Positions 1 to 5,871 of a stretch of DNA of 12,741 bases are shown here, piece after piece. A model generated the notes under the pieces. That model was given only the letters and a program-made list of their open reading frames with translations, did not search any database and had not been told where the DNA came from. Every line of letters starts with the position of its first letter. Positions within the stretch are counted from its first letter, which is position 1. Location of the stretch: the NCBI GenBank assembly GCA_964630875.1, contig CAZVXF010000031.1, positions 1 through 12,741 of the forward strand. Reading direction: 5' to 3'. The position numbers and the translations under genes were made by a program. This DNA comes from DAIDHZ01 sp035480255. GTDB taxonomy: Bacteria > Chlamydiota > Chlamydiia > Chlamydiales > SM23-39.

Positions 1-34
1 TTGTAAAGACTCAAAAATTTTTTTTCAACACGCA

Positions 35-39
35 AGGAG
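35..39 (+). promoter_or_regulatory. AGGAG ribosome-binding-like site at the foot of the hairpin
   Basis: No usable Shine-Dalgarno lies within the normal distance of the ATG at 90; TTAGG touches the ATG directly. The only good AGGAG ends at 39, one base before the hairpin stem starts. If the stem 40-81 folds in the mRNA, AGGAG is brought to about 8 nt (82-89) from the start codon. Stem-bridged ribosome-binding sites are known, for example T4 gene 38. That this one works so is inference. Confidence 0.35.
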
Positions 40-81
40 CGGCGCTTCCTCCCAGCCCTAAAGGACTGGGTTTCCGCGCCG
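40..81 (+). mobile_element. Candidate IS200/IS605-type end hairpin just upstream of the phosphohexomutase gene
   Basis: Seen: a strong two-part stem. An outer perfect 6-bp stem (40-45 with 76-81) encloses a 5x5 internal loop, then an 8-bp inner stem (51-58 with 63-70, one C/A mismatch) closed by a TAAA loop. The overall form GGCGCTTCCTCCC...GGGTTTCCGCGCC is the kind of hairpin I associate with the 3' end of tnpB-bearing IS200/IS605 (IS1341-like) elements, where it also forms the end of the TnpB-associated RNA scaffold. No transposase reading frame is present in the visible 39 bases to the left (a TAA lies at 4-6), so any tnpB lies outside the window or is lost. There is no T-tract after the stem, so it is not a standard terminator. 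The family assignment is from memory of the motif. Confidence 0.5.
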
Positions 82-89
82 TCATTAGG

Positions 90-1739
90 ATGACAATTCA
101 GACACGAGCAGCAAGTTGGCTAAACGGCCCCTATGATGAAGAGACAAAAGAAGAAATCCGACGCTTACAGAATGATCCAAACGCTTTAAGAGATGCTTTT
201 TTTAAAGATCTCTCTTTTGGCACCGGCGGTTTGCGCGGAATCATGGGAGTTGGCACGAATCGGATGAATATTTACACGATCCGAAAAGCTACGCAAGGCC
301 TTGCGAATTATCTAAAAAAAACGCTTCCCTCCCCACATTCTGTGTTTATTGGCTATGACGTAAGACATCATTCACGAAAATTTGCAGAAGAAACGGCGCG
401 CGTTTTAGCCGGCAATCAAATCAATGTACATCTCTCTTCGGATATTTGCCCAACTCCTTTTGTTTCCTTTGGCTGTCGCTATTATCAATGCAATGCTGCG
501 GTGATGATCACTGCATCGCACAATCCCCCTGAATACAATGGCTATAAGGTTTATTGGAGTGATGGTGGCCAAATTGTTCCCCCACACGATCAGGGAATTA
601 TTCAAGAGATCAATTGCATTGGAAATGAAATTCAACTCGCGCCGATCAATAGCGAGTTTATCCTTTTAACCAATTCCGATGTGGAAGAGGCCTTCATTGA
701 AGAAATAAAAAAACTTCAGCTTCGCCCAAATCTCACAAAAACCCCTGTGAAAATCGTATATAGCCCACTACACGGAACTGGAATTCGTTTTATTCCTCTC
801 GCTTTAAAAAGTTGGGGGTACAATCAAATACAGCTTGTCACAGATCAAAGTATCCCCGATGGGAATTTCTCCAATGCACAAAGTCCCAATCCAGAAGAGC
901 CGTCAAGCCTAATACTGGGTACAAAGCAACTATCCGCGCAACATGCAGATCTTTTCATTGCAACCGACCCTGATGCGGATCGCATTGGTGTCGTATCTTC
1001 TGAAGGAATACAGTTCTCAGGAAATCAAATCGCATGCCTTCTTTTAGATCATATTTGCAAATCAAAGCCTCTATCTTCCAATGCTGCGTTTATTAAAACA
1101 ATCGTGACAACAGAATTATTTCGAAAAATTGCCGAAAATTATGGCGGCACCTGTATTGATGTATTGACTGGCTTTAAATATATCGGAGAAAAAATCACCG
1201 AATGGGAAAAAACAAAAGAATTTGAGTATGTTTTTGGAGCCGAAGAATCTTGTGGATATCTTTCTGGCACATTTATTCGCGATAAAGACGCTGTCTCCTC
1301 TGCATGCTTAATTGTCGAAGCAACAGCTGCCGCAAAAGCAAATCAGATGACCCTCCTCGAAGCCCTCTATGCTCTTTATAAAAGATATGGAGTGTATCGC
1401 GATCAGCTGATCAATTTAAAGTTTAAAGATAGCCCCGAAGGGATGCAACAAATTGAAGACATGATGCGAAAATATCGGAGCAATCCGCCCTCATCGATCA
1501 ATGCACTCAAAGTGACAAAGATAGAAGACTTCACTGAAGGACTCTTCTCTTTGCCGCCCTCAAATGTCATTCGTCTTTGGCTTGAAGACAATAGTAAAAT
1601 TGTCATCCGTCCATCAGGAACCGAACCAAAAGTCAAAATTTATATCGAAGTTTCATCAAAACCCTCAAATGATTTAGAAAATCAAATTTCCCAATGCGAT
1701 GAAAAATTAAAGAAAATTGAGAATTTTTTTAGAAATTAA
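90..1739 (+). CDS. pgm: Phosphoglucomutase/phosphomannomutase family protein
   Basis: Alpha-D-phosphohexomutase of 549 aa. Family members interconvert hexose-1-phosphate and hexose-6-phosphate in the cytosol, feeding glycogen or nucleotide-sugar synthesis. Seen: substrate-entry FGTGGLRG near 43-50; catalytic phosphoserine motif TASHNP at 141-146 (Ser143); Mg-binding DPDADRIG at 293-300; sugar-binding GAEESCGY at 383-390; C-terminal phosphate-binding RPSGTEPK at 507-514. All four domains are therefore present and intact. The N-terminal SWL-x-GPYDEETK followed by LSFGTGGLRG fits the long PGM2-like branch (about 550-600 aa), not GlmM. Motifs alone do not settle glucose versus mannose specificity. 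ATG at 90 is the only sensible start because the next Met lies inside the first domain. The gene converges on pgpH, sharing a TTAA that serves both stop codons. Confidence 0.93.
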   Translation: MTIQTRAASWLNGPYDEETKEEIRRLQNDPNALRDAFFKDLSFGTGGLRGIMGVGTNRMNIYTIRKATQGLANYLKKTLPSPHSVFIGYDVRHHSRKFAEETARVLAGNQINVHLSSDICPTPFVSFGCRYYQCNAAVMITASHNPPEYNGYKVYWSDGGQIVPPHDQGIIQEINCIGNEIQLAPINSEFILLTNSDVEEAFIEEIKKLQLRPNLTKTPVKIVYSPLHGTGIRFIPLALKSWGYNQIQLVTDQSIPDGNFSNAQSPNPEEPSSLILGTKQLSAQHADLFIATDPDADRIGVVSSEGIQFSGNQIACLLLDHICKSKPLSSNAAFIKTIVTTELFRKIAENYGGTCIDVLTGFKYIGEKITEWEKTKEFEYVFGAEESCGYLSGTFIRDKDAVSSACLIVEATAAAKANQMTLLEALYALYKRYGVYRDQLINLKFKDSPEGMQQIEDMMRKYRSNPPSSINALKVTKIEDFTEGLFSLPPSNVIRLWLEDNSKIVIRPSGTEPKVKIYIEVSSKPSNDLENQISQCDEKLKKIENFFRN

Positions 1740-3835
1740 TGACTGTCTTTTTTGGGATATTTGATGCGCACATGATACATAAGAGGAAGCGCTTTTAGAA
1801 GCGCTTTCTTGATCAAGCTGATCTCTTCAAAAGTAAGCTTGCTTTCATCCAATTGACCATCGTCGGTTTTTCCTGCAATAATACGATCAATCAACTCTTT
1901 TAAAGTCGCTTCGCTTGTCTCCTCAATTGAACGGGAGGCCGCTTCAATGCTATCGCAAATCATAATAATTGCAGATTCTTTTGAGCGTGGCTTTGGACCT
2001 GGATATCGAAAATCCTTCTCTGAAACCGCTTCCTTGTCTCCACCGCGTTTTTTGAGCTCTTCTTGGTAAAAGAAGTCGACCCGAGTGGTTCCATGATGTT
2101 CTCGAATAATATCAATAAACGGCTCCGGCAAGCGATGTTTCTGTGCAATAGAAACGCCATCGGATACGTGAGAGATTATCACCTGAGCTGACTCAAGTGG
2201 AGTCAATAGCTGATGCATACTGATGCTCGTTTGCTGATTTTCGGTGTAGAATTGCGGATTTTTCATTTTTCCAATGTCATGATAGAGAGTCGCCGATCGA
2301 CAAAACAGCCCATTGGCACCGATGGCTCTTGCGCAAGTTTCTGCGAGGCTTCCAAGAACTAGAGAGTGTTGGTAGGTTCCGGGTACTGCCACAGCAAATT
2401 CTCTTAAAAGCTCGCTATTGGGATTCATGAATTCGACAAGGCTCATATCTGTTGCGATGCCAAAGATCGTTTCAAGGGCGGGCAATATTCCTACAATCAG
2501 AACTGCAGTCATGATCAGAAATGCAAAGGTTGCGACTGTATCCGTCACAAAAGCTGCACTCCAAAAGTGATTTTCACTTAAAATAAACGCATAAAGAACT
2601 GGAATCGCACTCGCCGCAGACTTTAAGCAAACGTTAAATACTTCTTTACGTCGTCTTAAGCCCTGACTGAAAATGATCATCACAATGGAGCTGACGAGAT
2701 TGACAACTAAAAATCGGCTGTGATCTACGGCTAAACCCACAGATAAAATAATCGATAAAAAAGTCGCTGCAAAAAGAGCGGTTCGTGGGGAGAGCATAAT
2801 ACAAATCAGGAGCGTCGCAAAAGGCGCTAAAATCGGATAGCGAATCTCCCCAATCATTGTCGATGAACTTCGCAGCAAAATGGACTCGGTCAATTTGGCT
2901 AAAAGTAGTGTCAAAATGATGATGCAAACAAACAAAGCAATACGTCGCAAAGAGCGAATAAAATCGACTTGACTGATCCGAAAGTATAATGCGCTCACTG
3001 TGACAAAAATAAGAGAGAGCAAAAAACTTGCAATCCAACTCAAAGGGCCTGCAAGTTTTCGATTCTCTAATACAGCTTTTTTCATCGCCTCTAGCATGGC
3101 AATATGACGTGTGGTAATTTTTTCGCCCTGATCGATAATTCGAGTTCCCGCCCTCACTTTCGTCATCTGTTCAGGAATACTTTCTCCAATCTGTGAGCGT
3201 AAAGAATGCTCAAGATTCACATCTTCAACAAGCTTCCATAGAGTCTGCTGAAATTGTCCTAAAATGGCTTGAATCGTATCTGAGTGAAAAAAGTCGTTTT
3301 GAGCGATTTGCATGCCTAAACGATGCCAAAATTCTTGTGGTAGAAACGCGGGCGAGGAAATATTTTCTGGAGAAAATTCGTAATAAGAAGAACCAGGAAT
3401 GGAGTACTCAAGTATTTTTTGAATGGTTTTTAGATCTGTAAAACGAGCTTCAAAGAGAAGTGTTTCAATCAAATCGGCTGCTTTATACATTTCCGAGAGT
3501 CTCAAATTCTGATTCTTATGATGAATCGTCTCTTCAAGATGGAATCGCACATCGCGGATTTGCTGATCGTCAATTTTATAAATTTTTCCAACGTCTTGTG
3601 TCGCCTGTTGTCTCAACAACAAAGTTGACTCATGATCTGGAAACGCAAAATCAATTTGGGTAACGGTATAACGATTCGCTGTTCCATTGAGCTCTAGAAC
3701 TTCGAGGCGATCCTCTCGAAAATGAAGAAAGAATGCGAGGCTAACAACACAGACAAAACCGACAATGATTCTCCAGCCTCGTGAGTTAGATGAAAGCCAC
3801 TGTCTCCAGCTTTCCCGCATACGGTTTTGTCTCAT
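1736..3835 (-). CDS. pgpH: PgpH-like membrane HD phosphohydrolase (7TMR-HD), probable cyclic di-AMP phosphodiesterase
   Basis: Taken from ATG 3835 this is 699 aa; the open frame extends to a TTG at 3859. One N-terminal membrane helix (about 20-39) is followed by a roughly 220-residue extracytoplasmic domain (7TMR-HDED type), a block of about seven membrane helices (about 263-458) and a cytosolic HD domain. Metal and active-site residues are all visible: His490 in PGTYQHS, His519-Asp520 in YHDIGK, His556 in ISHV, His580/581 in REHHGT and Asp628 in CDSIEA. This matches Listeria PgpH, which hydrolyses c-di-AMP to pApA, in order and length (about 700 aa). Start choice: a TATAAT (3845-3850) lies inside the longer frame, so the transcript probably begins near 3838; ATG 3835 (or 3820) is then favoured over TTG. 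No good Shine-Dalgarno precedes any candidate. Substrate is inferred from family; architecture is seen. Confidence 0.92.
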   Translation of the reverse strand: MRQNRMRESWRQWLSSNSRGWRIIVGFVCVVSLAFFLHFREDRLEVLELNGTANRYTVTQIDFAFPDHESTLLLRQQATQDVGKIYKIDDQQIRDVRFHLEETIHHKNQNLRLSEMYKAADLIETLLFEARFTDLKTIQKILEYSIPGSSYYEFSPENISSPAFLPQEFWHRLGMQIAQNDFFHSDTIQAILGQFQQTLWKLVEDVNLEHSLRSQIGESIPEQMTKVRAGTRIIDQGEKITTRHIAMLEAMKKAVLENRKLAGPLSWIASFLLSLIFVTVSALYFRISQVDFIRSLRRIALFVCIIILTLLLAKLTESILLRSSSTMIGEIRYPILAPFATLLICIMLSPRTALFAATFLSIILSVGLAVDHSRFLVVNLVSSIVMIIFSQGLRRRKEVFNVCLKSAASAIPVLYAFILSENHFWSAAFVTDTVATFAFLIMTAVLIVGILPALETIFGIATDMSLVEFMNPNSELLREFAVAVPGTYQHSLVLGSLAETCARAIGANGLFCRSATLYHDIGKMKNPQFYTENQQTSISMHQLLTPLESAQVIISHVSDGVSIAQKHRLPEPFIDIIREHHGTTRVDFFYQEELKKRGGDKEAVSEKDFRYPGPKPRSKESAIIMICDSIEAASRSIEETSEATLKELIDRIIAGKTDDGQLDESKLTFEEISLIKKALLKALPLMYHVRIKYPKKDSH

Positions 3836-3844
3836 GCCATTTAG

Positions 3845-3850
3845 ATTATA
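3845..3850 (-). promoter_or_regulatory. Extended -10 promoter element (TGGTATAAT) for pgpH
   Basis: On the minus strand the sequence reads TGGTATAAT, a perfect -10 hexamer with an upstream TG (extended -10), which can compensate for a poor -35; none is recognisable 17 bp upstream. A transcript starting about 7 nt downstream would begin near 3838, only about 3 nt before ATG 3835, implying a nearly leaderless mRNA. A second minus-strand TATAAT at 3877-3882 overlaps the outer edge of the palindrome and is an alternative. Confidence 0.45.
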
Positions 3851-3878
3851 CCACGACAAAAGAAAAGTATACCGAAAT

Positions 3879-3926
3879 TATACCCAAACAACCTCAAAAA
3901 TCGGTTTTTGAGGTTGTTTGGGTATA
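3879..3926. repeat. Perfect palindrome, 22-bp arms with a 4-nt TCGG loop, between divergent pgpH and dnaX
   Basis: Left arm 3879-3900 (begins TATACCCAAACAACC) and right arm 3905-3926 are exact reverse complements around TCGG; after one mismatch two further pairs follow. It lies between two divergently transcribed genes, so it cannot be a shared terminator, and it is not followed by a T-tract on either strand. Both outer edges give -10-like hexamers facing outward: TATAAT on the minus strand (3877-3882) and TATATT on the plus strand (3923-3928). It could be a dispersed palindromic repeat, an operator for a dimeric regulator, or an mRNA leader hairpin for dnaX. It leaves no room for a gene; short frames across it simply read the palindrome. 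Confidence 0.9.
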
Positions 3927-3984
3927 TTTGAAGATCTGGCAAGACAAAAAAATTTTTCACTCTTTCTTTTTTTATCACAACGAG

Positions 3985-3990
3985 TACAAT
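3985..3990 (+). promoter_or_regulatory. Candidate -10 (TACAAT) for dnaX, implying a very short or absent leader
   Basis: TACAAT ends 7 nt before the dnaX ATG (3998), so transcription would start at about the A of the start codon. No convincing -35 sits 16-18 bp upstream; the region is T-rich. The absence of a recognisable Shine-Dalgarno before this ATG fits a leaderless message. Weak evidence overall; TATATT at 3923-3928 is an alternative with a leader of about 70 nt. Confidence 0.3.
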
Positions 3991-3997
3991 CAGCGTT

Positions 3998-5569
3998 ATG
4001 CAAAAATACCAAGTTCTCGCGAGAAAATACAGGCCTCAAAGTTTCTCTGAAGTCGTAGGCCAAGAAGTCGTCGTGACTACATTGAAAAATGCAATGCGAA
4101 GGGGACTTGTCGCGCATGCTTATCTTTTTTGCGGCGGTCGAGGAACGGGAAAAACTACACTGGCTCGACTTTTTGCAAAAGCGCTGAATTGCTCAAATCT
4201 AAGCTCCAGTCAAGAGCCATGCAATCAGTGTTCTTCTTGCCGTGATATCTTGGCGGGACAGTCTCTCGATGTCATCGAAATCGACGGCGCTTCAAATCGA
4301 GGCATTGATGACATTCGACAAATCAATGAAATGGTCGGCTATGTTCCAAGTGACGGTCGCTATAAAATTTACATCATCGATGAAGTTCACATGCTCACCA
4401 AGGAGGCCTTCAATGCTCTGTTGAAGACCTTGGAAGAACCGCCTCCTCAAGCCAAATTTTTCTTCGCTACTACCGAAGCTCATAAAATACTTCCCACAAT
4501 CATCAGTCGCTGCCAACGCTTTGATCTGGGGAGAATCTCGATGACTCACATGACTTCCAAATTAGCTCAAATTGCCAAGGACTTATCTCGGGAAGTAGAT
4601 CCAGATGCACTCCATAAAATTGCAGAGCTTTCCGACGGATCTCTTCGCGATGCCGAATCTCTTTTTGACCAACTTCTCTGTTTCCAGGATGGACGCGTTA
4701 CCGCAGATTCAGTAAGACAAGTTTTTGGGCTTGTCTCAGACGCCTACTTTTTTAGCCTCGATCAAGCTTTTTCAGAATATAACCTCAAATATGCCTTCGA
4801 GCTCGTGGATCATCTTTTTCAAAGCGGCAAAGACTTAAGCCATTTTTTAACGCAACTCATTGACCATTACAGACTGATTACTCTTGCGAAAACCATCGGA
4901 GAAAAGGGATTACCACAACCCACTGCTGCTAGGTATATACAAACTTCTCAAATCTACACCCAACAACAAGCGCTAACTCTTCTTGAATATCTGATGACTT
5001 CCGAAGCAGGCCTTCAAAAAAGTCTATCCCCCCGTATTTTCCTTGAGAACGTATTATTGCATATTATTCGAACTAAAAACCGTATTCCGATCGAAGTTTT
5101 AGTTCGCCGCTTAAACGAGCTCGAAGGAACTTTAACCACCGAGAATACCGAGACAAAAAGGATCGATGATTACCCGGAAAAACAAGCGCTTAAAGAGAAA
5201 ACACCCGAAATAGTTCTTACTCCAGCAAGACCGAACATAGAGGCTCCTGTCCTAGAAACAATCATTGCTACAGAAATGAAAATCCCGAGTACCGAGACAA
5301 AAAGGATCGAGGATTACCCGGAAAAACAAGCGCTTAAAGAGAAAACACCCGAAGCAGTTCTTCCTCCAGCAAGACCGAACATTGAAGCTCCTGTCCTAGA
5401 AACAAAGATCGCCACAGAGATGAAAATCCCAAGTGTTGAGGTTCTGCCAGCTGAAATAGAAAAAAAACAGACTCCTTTGACGAACCAAGAGCCTAAAAAA
5501 CACATTAGCCACTACGATACTCTGATGCGATTTGCAGCTGTGGAATTAGAAGGATCATTGAAAACTTAA
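3998..5569 (+). CDS. dnaX: DNA polymerase III subunit gamma/tau
   Basis: AAA+ clamp-loader ATPase of 523 aa that loads the sliding clamp at the replication fork. Seen: N-terminal YQVLARKYRPQSFSEVVGQE; Walker A GGRGTGKT at 46-53; four zinc cysteines C65, C75, C78, C81; Walker B with DEVH at 128-131; sensor 1 FFFATTE at 154-160; SRC arginine finger at 170-172; sensor 2 GSLRDAESL at 214-222. The clamp-loader body ends near 375. The remaining 150 residues are a low-complexity, Pro/Glu/Lys-rich tail dominated by two 48-residue tandem repeats (384-431 and 432-479). The tail is short and does not resemble the helicase/alpha-binding domains of E. coli tau, so this is a gamma-like form. An A8 run at 5460-5467 might allow slippage. 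ATG 3998 matches the family N-terminus but has no clear ribosome-binding site. ybaB follows 9 bp downstream, the usual partner; recR does not follow. Confidence 0.95.
   Translation: MQKYQVLARKYRPQSFSEVVGQEVVVTTLKNAMRRGLVAHAYLFCGGRGTGKTTLARLFAKALNCSNLSSSQEPCNQCSSCRDILAGQSLDVIEIDGASNRGIDDIRQINEMVGYVPSDGRYKIYIIDEVHMLTKEAFNALLKTLEEPPPQAKFFFATTEAHKILPTIISRCQRFDLGRISMTHMTSKLAQIAKDLSREVDPDALHKIAELSDGSLRDAESLFDQLLCFQDGRVTADSVRQVFGLVSDAYFFSLDQAFSEYNLKYAFELVDHLFQSGKDLSHFLTQLIDHYRLITLAKTIGEKGLPQPTAARYIQTSQIYTQQQALTLLEYLMTSEAGLQKSLSPRIFLENVLLHIIRTKNRIPIEVLVRRLNELEGTLTTENTETKRIDDYPEKQALKEKTPEIVLTPARPNIEAPVLETIIATEMKIPSTETKRIEDYPEKQALKEKTPEAVLPPARPNIEAPVLETKIATEMKIPSVEVLPAEIEKKQTPLTNQEPKKHISHYDTLMRFAAVELEGSLKT
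5147..5434 (+). repeat. In-frame tandem duplication, two 144-bp (48-codon) units in the dnaX tail
   Basis: Unit 1 is 5147-5290 and unit 2 is 5291-5434, directly adjacent and in frame, each starting TETKRI and ending ATEMKIPS. By hand count they differ at about 12 of 144 bases and 4 of 48 residues (D/E, I/A, T/P, I/K). Changes are split about evenly between synonymous and non-synonymous, suggesting a fairly recent duplication under weak constraint, as expected for a flexible linker. Confidence 0.95.
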
Positions 5570-5578
5570 AGGACACAT

Positions 5579-5857
5579 ATGGGAAGCGGATTTTCAAAAA
5601 TGAAAAAGCAAGCACGCGCGATGCAAGCACAAGTCAGCCAGATGCGCGATAAGCTGCAGTCAACAGAAGTCAAAGGCTCAGCCGGCGGCGGACTTGTGAC
5701 AGTCGTTTTAAACGGTGAAAAAGAGTTAAAGAAAATCGATATTAAACCTGAGTGCTTAACAGATGCAGAAGGCCTACAAGATCTAATTGTCGCAGCATAC
5801 GCCGATGCGGCAAAAAAAGTGGATGCCGAGCAGCCTCAAACACCATTTTCACTCTGA
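5579..5857 (+). CDS. ybaB: YbaB/EbfC family nucleoid-associated protein
   Basis: Small protein of 92 aa, slightly short for the family (about 100-110 aa). YbaB/EbfC proteins form dimers that bind DNA and decorate the nucleoid. Seen: an N-terminal amphipathic helix rich in Met, Lys and Gln (about 4-28, MKKQARAMQAQVSQM), then the characteristic EVKGSAGGGLVTVVLNGEKELKKIDI strand region starting at about 30, then LQDLIVAAYADAAKKVDAE. A strong ribosome-binding site AAAGGA (5568-5573) overlaps the dnaX stop codon at 5-nt spacing, so the two genes are very likely co-transcribed and translationally coupled. The C-terminus lacks the Gly/Met-rich tail seen in many homologues. It converges on ptsI with a 14-bp gap and no visible terminator. 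Confidence 0.92.
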   Translation: MGSGFSKMKKQARAMQAQVSQMRDKLQSTEVKGSAGGGLVTVVLNGEKELKKIDIKPECLTDAEGLQDLIVAAYADAAKKVDAEQPQTPFSL

Positions 5858-5871
5858 ATGTCGAATGAGCT

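Noticed and set aside
1..39. End of a tnpB reading frame at the left edge
   Set aside because: Only a few bases are visible, with a TAA at 4-6; nothing in the sequence can be matched to TnpB.
2646..3038. 130-codon open frame on the minus strand within pgpH
   Set aside because: It lies in another frame of the pgpH membrane region; its Phe/Cys/His-rich composition is unlike a real protein, whereas the pgpH frame has all family motifs.
3879..3926. Palindrome as a rho-independent terminator
   Set aside because: It sits between divergent gene starts and has no T-tract directly after either arm.
3860..4117. Short open frames crossing the palindrome on both strands, with near-identical residues
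   Set aside because: The shared residues arise because the DNA is palindromic; there is no ribosome-binding site, and the frames run into dnaX or pgpH.
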